Below, piece by piece: positions 24,749 through 33,183 of a DNA stretch of 64,000 nt (the first letter of the stretch is position 1; each line of letters begins with the position of its first letter). This DNA comes from DATKYQ01 sp964640665. Lineage in GTDB: Bacteria; Myxococcota; B64-G9. Below the pieces are notes generated by a model. That model searched no databases. It saw only the letters and a list, made by a program, of their open reading frames with translations, and was not told the origin of the DNA. Position numbers and translations under genes: made by a program. Location: positions 62,001-126,000 of the forward strand of contig CAZXHT010000003.1 of assembly GCA_964640665.1 (NCBI GenBank). Direction: 5' to 3'.

Positions 24749-26113
24749 ATGACAAAAAACCTTTCGCGATCAGGCGCCCTGGCCATCCTGGTCATCGGTC
24801 TCCTCCAGGCCGGCCATTCGCTTGCCGGCGGATTCACTATCATCGAGATGGGGGTCAAGAAGACCGGCATGATGGCCGGGATCGCCAAGCCGGACGATCT
24901 CTCCGCCGTCTACCATAACCCGGCCGGACTGGCCGACCAGCACGGCACCCGGCTGCACCTGTCCTCGGGCTTTTCCTTTGTCCACGCCGAAGCACGTCTC
25001 AAGGCCTGGCCCGGAGGCGAGGGCAAATACGGCAGCGAGGATTTCATCGACACCCCGGTGGATGCCGACGGTTACTTCGAAGGAACTTACGAACCCACCA
25101 AGTATTTCGGCGCCATGCCGATGTTCGTGGCCTCTTCCGACTTCGGCTGGCAGGACGGCCCGGTCTGGGCGCTGTCTTTCTACGTACCCGACTTCATCGG
25201 CGCCTTCATGCCCGAGGACGCCCCGACGCGTTATACGGTAGTAGAGGCGTACTTCGTGGCCGCCGTATCGGCAATCAGCGGCGCCTATCGCTTACCCGGA
25301 CCACTCGATTTCATAACGCTGGGGGCCAGCCTGGGCCTTCAATATGTGCGTATGGAAGGAAGCAAGTGGTACAACTTCAATCTCTTCGAGCTGAACACCG
25401 ATCTTAAAATCAAGCAGGTCGGAGAAGACTACCGGCCGTTTTACAACTTCGGCATCTGCGCGGATATCCTGCCCCAGGTGACCGTCGGCCTGTCGTTCAT
25501 CGGCGGAGCCGACGTCACGCTCAAGGGTCGCCTCGAGATCGGCTTCGCCGAAGGTGGAAAAAGAGATCCGAGCCTCGACAAAGTGGCAGAGGGATTCATC
25601 GGCGCCTATGACATGACACAGACGATGAAGGTTCCCGCCGGAATCAATGCAGGCGTCAACTGGGAGATCATCCCGCAACTGGAACTGGCCGTCGATTTCC
25701 GCTACTGGTTTTACAGCGTATTCGAGTCTCAGAATGTCTACCACAATATCCCCGGCGGCCTGTTGCCGAACCCGCTCGTGACTCCGAAAAACTATGAAGA
25801 TTCCTGGACCATCTCCCTCGGCCTGCTCGGCCGGCCGTTCTCCTTTCCCCTCGAACTGATGGGCGGCTGGACCTACGATCATTCTCCGGCCCCCAACCAG
25901 ACCAGGAGCCTCGAAAGTCCTACGGTCAACCTGACCGGCTTCGCCCTGGGAGCGCGCTACACGTTGTTCGACAGGTGGAGGTTCTCGCTGACTTACTATC
26001 GTTACTGGTACCTGAAAGACACCATCGACAACTCGATCCTGGTACCGCCACAGAACTCGATCTTCTCGGGCAGCGTCGATTCTTTCTCGGTCGAGACCGA
26101 GGTCGTTTTCTGA
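24749..26113 (+). CDS. FadL/OmpP1-like outer-membrane transport protein
   Basis: The 454-residue protein has a signal peptide (ALAILVIGLLQAGHSLA) and then the block DDLSAVYHNPAGLAD, which carries the NPAGL signature of the FadL/OmpP1/TodX family, channels for long-chain fatty acids or aromatics across the outer membrane. The rest alternates beta strands with tyrosine and phenylalanine girdles (FRYWFYSVF, YYRYWYLKDTI). The ATG at 24749 has AAGGGGA upstream and lies 13 bases after the metallopeptidase gene; the longer in-frame start at 24677 overlaps that gene and is unlikely. The HEAT-repeat lipoprotein follows after 14 bases. Confidence 0.87.
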   Translation: MTKNLSRSGALAILVIGLLQAGHSLAGGFTIIEMGVKKTGMMAGIAKPDDLSAVYHNPAGLADQHGTRLHLSSGFSFVHAEARLKAWPGGEGKYGSEDFIDTPVDADGYFEGTYEPTKYFGAMPMFVASSDFGWQDGPVWALSFYVPDFIGAFMPEDAPTRYTVVEAYFVAAVSAISGAYRLPGPLDFITLGASLGLQYVRMEGSKWYNFNLFELNTDLKIKQVGEDYRPFYNFGICADILPQVTVGLSFIGGADVTLKGRLEIGFAEGGKRDPSLDKVAEGFIGAYDMTQTMKVPAGINAGVNWEIIPQLELAVDFRYWFYSVFESQNVYHNIPGGLLPNPLVTPKNYEDSWTISLGLLGRPFSFPLELMGGWTYDHSPAPNQTRSLESPTVNLTGFALGARYTLFDRWRFSLTYYRYWYLKDTIDNSILVPPQNSIFSGSVDSFSVETEVVF

Positions 26114-26127
26114 AAAGGAGATCGACA

Positions 26128-27129
26128 ATGAGACGAATTTCAACCTTCGGTTTTTGTGTCGCGGCCGTCATTCTGACGGGCGGCTGTTCTCTCTTCGGCG
26201 ACAAGAAGGACGAGGCCAAGCCGCAGCCGCCAAAGGCACAGGCTAAGCCGGTTTCCGCCTGGGACCAGAAGATCGGCTCGGCCGGGATCGACGCCCATGC
26301 CGATCGGATCGGGGCGGCCTCGATCGGCACCCTGGCCATGGGCGGTCCGTCATCCTCGCCCAAGATCGCAGACTACCTGGCCGACCCCAGCCCCAAGGTG
26401 CGCGCGAAGGCCATCCGCACGCTGGCCAAGTTCGGAAAAAAAGCCGAACCGGCTTTACCGAAAATATTCGGGCTGGCCCGTAACGTCGAGGCGGGCATCC
26501 GGGCCGCCGCGCTCAAGGCGCTCGTATATATAGGCCATCCCGCCGCGGTCGACTGCCTGGAGCGTGCCAGCGATGACAAATCACCGGCGGTTCGCATCTG
26601 GGCGCTTGCCGGCCTGGGCCGGCTCGGAAAAGACTGCCAGGACAACATGGAGGCGGTGGCCGGGTTGTTAAAAAGCACCCCGGATGAAGCAGCCGAAGCG
26701 CTCGGACTGATGAAGTGCGCCGACAAGGATGTCATCGAGAGGTTGTTAGAAGATCTCGGTTCCGGCGACGAGCGCGTCAGTGCAGCCGCGGCCAGGGCCA
26801 TCGGGCACATCGGGCAGCCCGCGGCTGCGGCCGTGCCGCGCCTGATGCAGGCCATGGAGAGCAAGTCGGTCAGGGTCAGGCAGGCGGCCTTGCTGGCGCT
26901 TGCCAAAATGGGGCCCCGGGCGGCCGCTGCCGTGCCGCTGCTTACCCAGATGCTATCCGATCCGGCTCCGCGTTTCCGCGAACTGGCCGCCCACGCCCTG
27001 GGCTCGATAGGCGCGGCTGCACGCTCTGCCACGGGAGAACTCGAACACCTGTCTCTCGACCCCGAGGCAACCGTCCAGGCGGCCGCCGAGAGAGCGCTTG
27101 CAAAGATCAGGGGAAAGGGCGCCAAGTGA
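26128..27129 (+). CDS. HEAT-repeat lipoprotein
   Basis: The 333-residue protein begins with a lipoprotein signal (ILTGGC) preceded by AAAAGGAG. After a Lys/Pro-rich linker it consists of about seven HEAT repeats (VRAKAIRTLAKFG, IRAAALKALVYIG, VRIWALAGLGRLG, VRQAALLALAKMG, FRELAAHALGSIG), as in PBS-lyase-like HEAT proteins, which serve as protein-binding scaffolds. Fourteen bases separate it from the FadL-like gene, and its stop overlaps the next start (GTGA), so the four-gene run is probably one operon. Confidence 0.87.
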   Translation: MRRISTFGFCVAAVILTGGCSLFGDKKDEAKPQPPKAQAKPVSAWDQKIGSAGIDAHADRIGAASIGTLAMGGPSSSPKIADYLADPSPKVRAKAIRTLAKFGKKAEPALPKIFGLARNVEAGIRAAALKALVYIGHPAAVDCLERASDDKSPAVRIWALAGLGRLGKDCQDNMEAVAGLLKSTPDEAAEALGLMKCADKDVIERLLEDLGSGDERVSAAAARAIGHIGQPAAAAVPRLMQAMESKSVRVRQAALLALAKMGPRAAAAVPLLTQMLSDPAPRFRELAAHALGSIGAAARSATGELEHLSLDPEATVQAAAERALAKIRGKGAK

Positions 27130-27518
27130 GGCGCTTCGTGCTCCTGATAGCGTGCGCGGCCACAGCGCTTCTTCAGACCGCAGCCTGCGACAGGAGCCGC
27201 CTGAGCGGCGGCAGCCCCGATGCCGCCGCGCATGGAGCCGACGTCGATCCGATGGAGTTCGTGATTCTTCACGCTCAGCAGATGAATACAATCATCCGGG
27301 ACCACCCCGGCGACTGCGAGGGATGCCTGGCCCAACTGCTGCGCTACGTAGCCGACAACCGGCGCTCATTTCTGGAGACTCCGGTCAAGAAGGGCAGCGC
27401 GCGGGACGCCCTTCCCTCGGCCGGCGAGGAAGCAACCCGCCTGCTGATGGGTTTCGCAGGCTCCTGTCCCGCGCAGACGGCGCGCCTCAACCAGGCGTTG
27501 CATGCGCTGGCCGATTGA
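27126..27518 (+). CDS. Small lipoprotein, translationally coupled
   Basis: The gene starts with GTG overlapping the stop of the HEAT-repeat gene (GTGA) and encodes 130 residues: signal peptide with lipobox (LLQTAAC), a short Ala/Ser linker, then a helical domain with a Cys pair (DHPGDCEGC) and a conserved-looking ADNRRSFLETP segment. It ends the four-gene envelope run. The frame is open much further upstream, but that part lies within the HEAT gene. I do not recognise the family. Confidence 0.72.
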   Translation: MRRFVLLIACAATALLQTAACDRSRLSGGSPDAAAHGADVDPMEFVILHAQQMNTIIRDHPGDCEGCLAQLLRYVADNRRSFLETPVKKGSARDALPSAGEEATRLLMGFAGSCPAQTARLNQALHALAD

Positions 27519-27570
27519 ATTGGCTGACCTGATTAGAAGCTGACACCTCGACCCATCCGGGGCAATCTTT

Positions 27571-27715
27571 CTAAAACAGCAACATTCGGCTTTCGATCCG
27601 GTCGAGGACGGCGGCAGCCAACGTCGCATCGCCCAGGTATTTGCCCCAGGCCCACGTCATTGATCACCAACAGCGAGGGCCGGCAAAAACCGGAAGGCGA
27701 GAGAGCAGACCCTTG
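27571..27715 (-). mobile_element. Remnant of IS21-family IstB ATPase gene
   Basis: The minus strand holds two pieces of IstB in different frames. The upstream piece reads CRPSLLVINDVG, matching the Walker B region (RPxLLIxDExG). The downstream piece (27571-27660) reads WGKYLGDATLAAAVLDRI, matching the WGxxxGDxxLAxAxLDRL C-terminal block, and ends in a stop at 27571. Some 40-50 residues between the two blocks are missing and the frame is shifted, so it is a dead relic. No IstA, inverted repeat or target duplication was seen. It borders the hicAB island. Confidence 0.6.
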
Positions 27716-27750
27716 TGCTCGAAGATTGGCAAATAGGTCTGAAAACGGGG

Positions 27751-27779
27751 TTGACGGGTGGTACTGTATGTAGTACTAT
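27751..27779 (+). promoter_or_regulatory. hicAB promoter with operator-like palindrome
   Basis: TTGACG and TACTAT are separated by 17 bases. Inside the spacer and reaching into the -10 element lies GTACTGTATGTAGTAC (27761-27776), an inverted repeat with 5-bp arms. In hicAB and other toxin-antitoxin loci the antitoxin binds such palindromes in its own promoter, which fits the ribbon-helix-helix end of the HicB below. Confidence 0.6.
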
Positions 27780-27867
27780 GAACATGTGCAGATTGAGAGA
27801 CAACTACCGGATTTCACAATTAGCCGACCTCTAACCCATGGAAGGGAAGGAGAATGGAGACGAGCAT

Positions 27868-28122
27868 ATGAGCAAAAGCATCAAGAAAATTCTAAAACAG
27901 ATGGAGGAGAATCCAGGTAATGTTCGTTTCGATGATCTATTCAAGGTGTGTGACAAATCCTTCGGCGAGTGCCGGCAGAAGGGAACCAGCCACCGAGTGT
28001 ACAAGACACCCTGGCAAGGAGACCCGAGAGTGAACATCCAAGAAGGAAAAGACGGCAAGGCGAGGAAGTACCAGGTGAAGCAGGTATTGAAAGCAATCGA
28101 GAAACTGAAAATGGAGAAGTAA
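27868..28122 (+). CDS. hicA: HicA-family toxin (mRNA interferase-like)
   Basis: The 84-residue basic protein has a double-stranded-RNA-binding-like core with the conserved His in GTSHRVYKTPW followed by DPRVNIQ and a C-terminal helix, as in HicA-type toxins that cleave mRNA. The ATG at 27868 is preceded by GGAG at a suitable distance; an ATG ten codons upstream (27838) is possible. HicB follows after 50 bases. Base composition is lower in GC than the surrounding genes, and an IstB relic lies just upstream, so the pair was probably acquired. Confidence 0.8.
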   Translation: MSKSIKKILKQMEENPGNVRFDDLFKVCDKSFGECRQKGTSHRVYKTPWQGDPRVNIQEGKDGKARKYQVKQVLKAIEKLKMEK

Positions 28123-28172
28123 ATCGAATTGATATTGTTCGTTGAATACTATTTATATCGAGGTACATTGAA

Positions 28173-28517
28173 ATGGGTAAGTCACTTACATTGAAAGATT
28201 TCGCATCCAAGTATGCATATCGAGTTATCTGGTCTGAAGACGACAAGGAGTTCGTGGGTCTCTGCACGGAGTTCCCTAGCTGCAGCTGGCTTGCGGGTTC
28301 TCACGAGGAGGCATTGAAGGAAATCAAGAAGCTGATCTATGACATCGTCAAGGACATGGACAAAAACGGAGAACAAATTCCGAAGCCTCTGTCCCTGAAA
28401 GAATTCAGCGGGAAGATGGTGGTTCGTATGCCCCCTGAGGTCCACCGCAAGCTGGTCATGGAGGCCCGGGAAAAAGGCGTATCCATCAATATGCTGATCA
28501 ACTCGAAACTGGGGTGA
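28173..28517 (+). CDS. hicB: HicB-family antitoxin
   Basis: The 114-residue protein has the HicB partial RNase H-like fold at the N-terminus (YRVIWSEDDKEFVGLCTEFP, then GSHEEALKEIKKL) and a ribbon-helix-helix DNA-binding end (KMVVRMPPEVHRKLVMEA). It would neutralise HicA and repress its own operon. GAGG lies nine bases before the ATG. The gene is convergent with the MshEN-domain gene at 28545, and shares the lower GC content of hicA. Confidence 0.85.
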   Translation: MGKSLTLKDFASKYAYRVIWSEDDKEFVGLCTEFPSCSWLAGSHEEALKEIKKLIYDIVKDMDKNGEQIPKPLSLKEFSGKMVVRMPPEVHRKLVMEAREKGVSINMLINSKLG

Positions 28518-28544
28518 GAGTCAGGTCACGTTCGGCTGACTTGA

Positions 28545-29300
28545 CTACTCCTTTTTAAGCCGCTTGCGAAACTCATCGGCGCTGAAGAGACCTTTATCGA
28601 CCATCAAGCGCACTACTGAGCGGATGATCCGCTCGGCTTTGTGCTGGTACTCGAGCAACTTGTCCAGACGCTGTAACTGCTCCGGGGAGTTGGAAGCATG
28701 GTCTGCGGCAACGGGAGCGAACTGCGGCTTGATGTCCTTGGTATGCTTGACGGTGGTCTTTCCGGCCAGGTCGGTGATCTTGAACTCTTGTTCGGCCTCC
28801 TCGTCCTCCGAGAGGGACAGGTCGATAGCTCCGACCACGAAAGGGCTTTCCTCCTTGATCTGGTCGGCATAGCGCGCCTGCACGTGCTTTTTTATGTCGC
28901 TGGGATTGCCGACAAGCGGGCGAATCTCCAGGCCGCTCTCGGCCCGGGCCGCGTTGCACACATCGATGTCGGTGGGGTCGGCCATTGCCAGCCAAAGCGT
29001 CTTTCCCGCATCCCTGACGGCGCAGGGATAGACGCAGCGACTGGAGCAGAACTCTCCCGACAGACGCTGGAGGGCATCGAGGTCGGGCTTCATCTTCGCT
29101 AAAGACACGCTGGAGAAACCCGTGACCTTCGAGAGAATGGCGGCCATCCTGGCCTCGGACACGTAGCCCAACTCGAGCACGGCCGAGTGAAACCTGCCGC
29201 CCCGCTGGCCCAGGTGGTCGAGTACGCTCTGGTGTTGAAATTGATCCAGCAACCCCTGGGCGCGCAGCAGCCTGGCTATCTGGGAGTCGATCTTGTTCAT
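28545..29300 (-). CDS. Free-standing MshEN (GspE N-terminal) domain protein
   Basis: The 251-residue protein has two MshEN-type motifs as found at the N-terminus of type II secretion and type IV pilus assembly ATPases: SQIARLLRAQGLLDQ, then RMAAILSKVTGFSSVSL and ALQRLSGEFCSSRCVYP, and the ADPTDIDV block. No ATPase domain follows; the C-terminal third is acidic and helical. MshEN domains bind cyclic di-GMP in some ATPases, so a sensor role is possible. It is alone on its strand between hicB and the TPM genes. Confidence 0.82.
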   Translation of the reverse strand: MNKIDSQIARLLRAQGLLDQFQHQSVLDHLGQRGGRFHSAVLELGYVSEARMAAILSKVTGFSSVSLAKMKPDLDALQRLSGEFCSSRCVYPCAVRDAGKTLWLAMADPTDIDVCNAARAESGLEIRPLVGNPSDIKKHVQARYADQIKEESPFVVGAIDLSLSEDEEAEQEFKITDLAGKTTVKHTKDIKPQFAPVAADHASNSPEQLQRLDKLLEYQHKAERIIRSVVRLMVDKGLFSADEFRKRLKKE

Positions 29301-29335
29301 GCCGGCATCCGGAGTATCCCCAGCGGGAGCATGCT

Positions 29336-30019
29336 TCAGTCAATCAGCCGCAGTTCGTTGCTCAACTCGTTCACATCTCCCGGCTCGATCGGGAAGTGCT
29401 CGGCCAGGATCTCGCCGCAGCGCCTGATGCCGGCCACCACCCCGTCCGCCGCCTTGCCCCGCCTGATCCCTGAGATTATCAGATCGCGCACAGCCTGCCA
29501 GGCGTCATCAGTCAGCTTCTCCGAGATCGCCCGGTCGCCGGTGACGCGCACCATTCGCTCGTACAGGGACAGGTAAATCATGATGCCCGTAGTCTGCCTT
29601 GTGCCTCGTAAACCGTGCTCGAAAAAAGCGCGCCCGGCCGCGCGCTCGACCTCGCGCGACATCTGGCCGCGCGGAATGAACAGCCTGCGTAGAACTCCCA
29701 CCCGACCGGCCAGCCCGGCGCCCAGGATGAAGAACGCGACTGCCAGCACGATGCCGGCCAGAAGCTCGACCCAGGATACCCGCAGCGCTCCTTCCGACCA
29801 CTCGCCCGGCCCGCCGGACGGCAACAAGAGCCACCAGCCGACAACCAGCGAGGCAAACGCCAGCCACAACCCGAAAATGTCCTCGGCGCGGTCGTAATCG
29901 CCGGAGGCCGTCGCCACGACGGGCACGATTTCTCCCGAGGTACTTTTCTCCGCCTCGGCCACCGATTGTTCGATGCGTGTCCGTTCCGCTTCTGTGAAGA
30001 ACTTGCTTGCCCGTCGCAT
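29336..30019 (-). CDS. TPM-domain membrane protein (second of pair)
   Basis: The 227-residue protein starts MRRASKFFTEAERTRIEQ, and has the TPM (TLP18.3/Psb32/MOLO-1) domain opening with ISEKLTDDAWQAV further on, two hydrophobic helices near residues 52-105, and the motif KSTSGEIVPVV. The ATG at 30019 has GGGAG seven bases upstream. It follows the related TPM protein at 30030 by ten bases. TPM proteins occur in pairs in many bacteria; proposed roles in membrane protein maintenance remain untested in most. Confidence 0.8.
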   Translation of the reverse strand: MRRASKFFTEAERTRIEQSVAEAEKSTSGEIVPVVATASGDYDRAEDIFGLWLAFASLVVGWWLLLPSGGPGEWSEGALRVSWVELLAGIVLAVAFFILGAGLAGRVGVLRRLFIPRGQMSREVERAAGRAFFEHGLRGTRQTTGIMIYLSLYERMVRVTGDRAISEKLTDDAWQAVRDLIISGIRRGKAADGVVAGIRRCGEILAEHFPIEPGDVNELSNELRLID

Positions 30020-30029
30020 GGCAAACTCC

Positions 30030-30839
30030 CTACCAGCTTCCGGTGGCGCCGCCCCCGCCGGAGAAGCCCCCGCCGAAAGACCCTCCGCCGAAGCCGCCAC
30101 GCCGGGAGGTTAGCATGTGATAGAGGAGGAACCCGACAATACTGAAGACCACCCCCCAGAACAGCCAGGCCCAGCCGCTGGATCCGCGCCGCACCAGGGA
30201 AACGATCGTGAAGATGCCCATGCCGATGAACCCGATCAACAACAGGTAATGCCAGGCCGGCCGCGGGACGCTCGGCAGCTTCTTCTCGCGCACCATGGCG
30301 CTCAGGGCCTCGACCCCGGCGCGAATGCCCGCGGAGAACTCGCCGCGCTTGAACGAAGCGACGATGTAATCCTGCATTATCGTGTTGCAGGCATCGTCCT
30401 TGTCGCGGGCCCAGTCGGCGCCCAATTCGATCCGGGCCTTGCGATCGGCCTTCGACACCAGCAGCAGCACTCCCAGGTTGCGGGCAACTTTCTTCCCGCC
30501 GACGTCAACCGTCGGGTGCCCTATGCCCCAATCGTCGAAAAGGGCCCGGGCGTACTGCTCGATCGACATGCCGGCCGCCCTGTACCGGCTCATGCGCTCG
30601 ATGGTCACGACGACGATCGGAACGGCCGTCTCGTTGAGCGTCTTCTCGATCGTGCCGCGGATTTTTACGAAGTCGGTTCCCGCGATCATGTCCGCTTCGT
30701 CAGCGATCGCCACCCGCGAATGGGGCTTATTGGGAAACACGGCTTGCGGAGACGATCGCGCGGGGACGCAAACCGCCGCCAACAACACCAGGGCCAACCA
30801 GGGTGCCCGGCGGCCTGCGCGTGAAGACGATCCGATCAT
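30030..30839 (-). CDS. TPM-domain membrane protein (YgcG-like)
   Basis: The 269-residue protein has a signal sequence (WLALVLLAAVCVP), a TPM domain (residues about 45-185; NETAVPIVVVTIERMSRY, ARNLGVLLLVSKADRKARIELG), two transmembrane helices (WHYLLLIGFIGMGIFTIVS, WLFWGVVFSIVGFLLYHML) and the Gly-rich tail GGFGGGSFGGGFSGGGG, the usual build of YgcG-type proteins. I chose the ATG at 30839 because the signal peptide follows it directly; an ATG at 30875 is in frame. Confidence 0.85.
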   Translation of the reverse strand: MIGSSSRAGRRAPWLALVLLAAVCVPARSSPQAVFPNKPHSRVAIADEADMIAGTDFVKIRGTIEKTLNETAVPIVVVTIERMSRYRAAGMSIEQYARALFDDWGIGHPTVDVGGKKVARNLGVLLLVSKADRKARIELGADWARDKDDACNTIMQDYIVASFKRGEFSAGIRAGVEALSAMVREKKLPSVPRPAWHYLLLIGFIGMGIFTIVSLVRRGSSGWAWLFWGVVFSIVGFLLYHMLTSRRGGFGGGSFGGGFSGGGGATGSW

Positions 30840-30913
30840 CAACAGAGCATCAACCAAAACCACCGTCCATGTCAATCTTGACCTGCCTTGCGGTTGCTGT
30901 TAACGTGAAATGC

Positions 30914-31171
30914 ATGGAAACCAGCTCGAAAAACGAACTCGCGCTCGGCTTCTTGGAAGAGTTGGGCCGGATGAAACCGGAACGCCTGCGCCAGATCATA
31001 GAAACCACCGTTGGCGAGAAATTGGCCGCCACCCTGTTCGAGTATGCCCGCAAGGTGATCCAGGCGGATGCTTCCAAGATCATGGAGAATGCCTCGTCGC
31101 TTTTGATCCTGGGCTACCTGATCAAGGTTCACGAGGATGGCGCCATCCCCCCGGAAAATCCACCCGCATGA
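30914..31171 (+). CDS. Small helical protein of unknown function
   Basis: An 85-residue frame lies between the divergent TPM gene and the convergent acyltransferase gene. It is predicted all-helical (KNELALGFLEELGRM, RLRQIIETTVGEKLAATLF, ASSLLILGYLIKVHED) with a Pro-rich end. The start may be this ATG or the GTG three codons upstream; no strong ribosome binding site is seen. Codon use is like that of its neighbours. I do not recognise it. Confidence 0.5.
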   Translation: METSSKNELALGFLEELGRMKPERLRQIIETTVGEKLAATLFEYARKVIQADASKIMENASSLLILGYLIKVHEDGAIPPENPPA

Positions 31172-31183
31172 ACTTCGGGCGAT

Positions 31184-32056
31184 TCAACCGATAACGGGGA
31201 AACGCCGCTTGGCGGCCAACTCGTCCACCGCTTTTTGCATGCCCCCGGTGACCCTGCGGTAGATCTCGTCCACCGCCAGTGGATTCCCAACGTCACTCGG
31301 TTGATAGCCGTCAAGCGACACGGGATCCAGAAAGCGAACCTGGCTCCTGGCCGGCAAGGGCAGGTGGAAGATCGGTCCGAAGCCCACCCCCCAGGGAAGG
31401 CCCAGGAAGAGAGCGCATGTCTCCGAGCGAAGAAGTTTTTTCAGATGTAATATCCGGGCGAGTCGTTGCCCGTCCCGCAGGACAAAGAATGTCTCGTGTC
31501 CACCCACCAGCACCACCGGCACGATCGGCACATGCTCGCGCAGCGCCAGGCGGACGAACCCCTTTTTGCCGCCGAAGGTAATCTTGTAGCGATTGCGATA
31601 AGGGCGAAAGGCCTCGAGATTTCCGCCGGGAAACACGACCACCTTCTTGCCTCTCCTGAGCAGCTTGTTGGCGGTCTCGTGCGAGGCGCGCACGCAGCCG
31701 GTGCGAATCAGGAAGGTGCGCAGCATGGGCAAGGCGACCATGGCGTCGTGTACCAGAAAGTGTAAGGTGTCGTTCATGCCGCGTTCGAGGTACCAGCGCG
31801 CCCCCAGGCCGATGGGCTCGAGGAAGGTGATTCCGGCATTGTGGTTGCCAACGACCAGGGCCGGCCCACGCGGCACACCATCCATGCCCTCGACTTCCAT
31901 GCGGAAATAGAAGCGACTCAGGGAATCTATGGCCGGAGCAAGCAGGTGGATGAATTCGGTGTCGATGCCCTCCACCTGGTCGGGATCGGAGGACGCCAGC
32001 ATTGCCGACGTCACCGTCCGCAGGCTCTCGATACTCAACAACCGTTGCCCAACCAT
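31184..32056 (-). CDS. Lysophospholipid acyltransferase / diacylglycerol acyltransferase-like protein
   Basis: The 290-residue protein matches the LPLAT superfamily: ALVVGNHNAGITFLEP (the NHxxG block), a middle helix, VVFPGGNLEAFRPYRNRYKI (the FPEGT/PGG block) and GGKKGFVRLALREHVPIVPV. The acidic residue of the NHx4D motif is replaced by Thr. Such enzymes acylate glycerolipids at the inner membrane. The start at 32056 lies within the preceding hydrolase gene (overlap 22 bases), with GGGAG seven bases upstream, so the two are translationally linked and probably act on the same lipid pathway. Confidence 0.82.
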   Translation of the reverse strand: MVGQRLLSIESLRTVTSAMLASSDPDQVEGIDTEFIHLLAPAIDSLSRFYFRMEVEGMDGVPRGPALVVGNHNAGITFLEPIGLGARWYLERGMNDTLHFLVHDAMVALPMLRTFLIRTGCVRASHETANKLLRRGKKVVVFPGGNLEAFRPYRNRYKITFGGKKGFVRLALREHVPIVPVVLVGGHETFFVLRDGQRLARILHLKKLLRSETCALFLGLPWGVGFGPIFHLPLPARSQVRFLDPVSLDGYQPSDVGNPLAVDEIYRRVTGGMQKAVDELAAKRRFPVIG

Positions 32057-32763
32057 TTTACTATCTCCCAGGCAGTACGCTCGATCTTGTCGCTGCCGCC
32101 GACGACGAAATCCATGTGTTGAAAACCCTCCATCACCGTCATTGTGCTCGACGAGAGAAACTGGTTCACAAGGGGCACGAGAAAATCGCCTTGGGCCACC
32201 AGGCTATGAGCCACAACGCCCCCCTGGCGCTCGACCCGTCTGAGGGTATCGCAACCGGCAACCAGGTCGCGACAACAAGGGATCATTGCCGCCAGCACCC
32301 GGGCGTTTGGCATGCCCCCGAACGGCGCCGCCATGGTGAGCACCTTCCTCATCTTTACAGAGCATTCGACCTCGCCTCCATCGATCATGTCCCGGGCCAG
32401 CAAGGCAATCAGGGACCCGTTGGAATGCCCGGCCACGTCCACCTCGGAAAAACCACGCCGGCTCCCGATCTCGTCAAGCCAGGCAATGAAATCCGCCGCT
32501 GCCTGCGGCAGGCGGCACAGATTGGCCAGGGCCGAGTAGTAGAAGGCAAAGGACGGCGGCACGCACACACTGCGTCCCAACTCCTCAACCTTGCGTCCCA
32601 GGCGGTTCATCACGCTCGATGTGCAAAACGCCCCGGGAACGAGCACCAGCGGCCTGGGCGGCAGCGGCTCGAACTGCAAAGGCCTGTCAAGGGTGGCCAG
32701 AGTCTGGTTGAGCGAACCGCGAAAAAACGAGGGGAATCGCCCAAGCTGTCTCAACGTCGTCAT
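32035..32763 (-). CDS. Alpha/beta hydrolase (lipase/PGAP1-like)
   Basis: The 242-residue protein has the alpha/beta hydrolase pattern: LVLVPGAFC (oxyanion side) and the nucleophile elbow GHSNGS with serine at about 119; a downstream acid and His (VMEGFQHMDFVV) fit the rest of the triad. No signal peptide is present. The ATG at 32763 has GAGGA a few bases before it; an ATG 15 bases upstream is also in frame. It overlaps the acyltransferase gene, suggesting remodelling of acyl lipids. Confidence 0.8.
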   Translation of the reverse strand: MTTLRQLGRFPSFFRGSLNQTLATLDRPLQFEPLPPRPLVLVPGAFCTSSVMNRLGRKVEELGRSVCVPPSFAFYYSALANLCRLPQAAADFIAWLDEIGSRRGFSEVDVAGHSNGSLIALLARDMIDGGEVECSVKMRKVLTMAAPFGGMPNARVLAAMIPCCRDLVAGCDTLRRVERQGGVVAHSLVAQGDFLVPLVNQFLSSSTMTVMEGFQHMDFVVGGSDKIERTAWEIVKWLGNGC

Positions 32764-32877
32764 AATATTCCTCGCCATGATGCCGACATTACAACCACGT
32801 TGGGAAAATACACGGATTGACGCACCTCGTCAAGAGATGCATACACAGCAGCTGTTCACGGAGGTAGGCGCGCGCGG

Positions 32878-33183
32878 CTATTGACTCAGGTCAACCCGCG
32901 AGGTGAAAGGCCCCTTGCTCACGCGCATCTTGTTACGCGACCGGAAATACAGTAATTGGTCGACCTGCATCTTGACCTTGCGGCCGGAGTCGGTCTCGAT
33001 CTCGATGAAATACTCGCTGATGTCCTGGGCATGTCCCTTCCTGGTGACGGTCGCCACCGACCGTTCCTCCTTGTCTACGATGGTTCCGTCGAAATAGTCC
33101 AGCCACGGGACCCGTGTGTGGAGTGCGAGGAAGGCTCCTGTAAGCACACCCAGTACAATGATAATCTTGAAAAATCTTTTCAT
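32878..33183 (-). CDS. Small membrane-anchored protein of unknown function
   Basis: The 101-residue protein has an N-terminal transmembrane or signal helix (FFKIIIVLGVLTGAFLAL) and a small beta-rich domain (VATVTRKGHAQDISEYFIEIE, KMQVDQLLYFRSRNKMRVSK), reminiscent of an SH3-like or DUF-type periplasmic fold. The ATG at 33183 begins a proper MKRFFK signal; the frame opens ten codons earlier. It stands alone, followed by 184 bases before the response regulator. Family not recognised. Confidence 0.7.
   Translation of the reverse strand: MKRFFKIIIVLGVLTGAFLALHTRVPWLDYFDGTIVDKEERSVATVTRKGHAQDISEYFIEIETDSGRKVKMQVDQLLYFRSRNKMRVSKGPFTSRVDLSQ

Noticed and set aside
22678..24888. 736-codon frame antisense to the M49-like gene
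   Set aside because: The sense strand has signal peptide, ribosome binding site and metallopeptidase motifs; the antisense frame has none.
28518..28555. Terminator between hicB and the MshEN gene (AGTCAG and CTGACT with TTTTT downstream)
   Set aside because: The stem is six base pairs with an 11-base loop and the T-run lies ten bases away, too weak to support.
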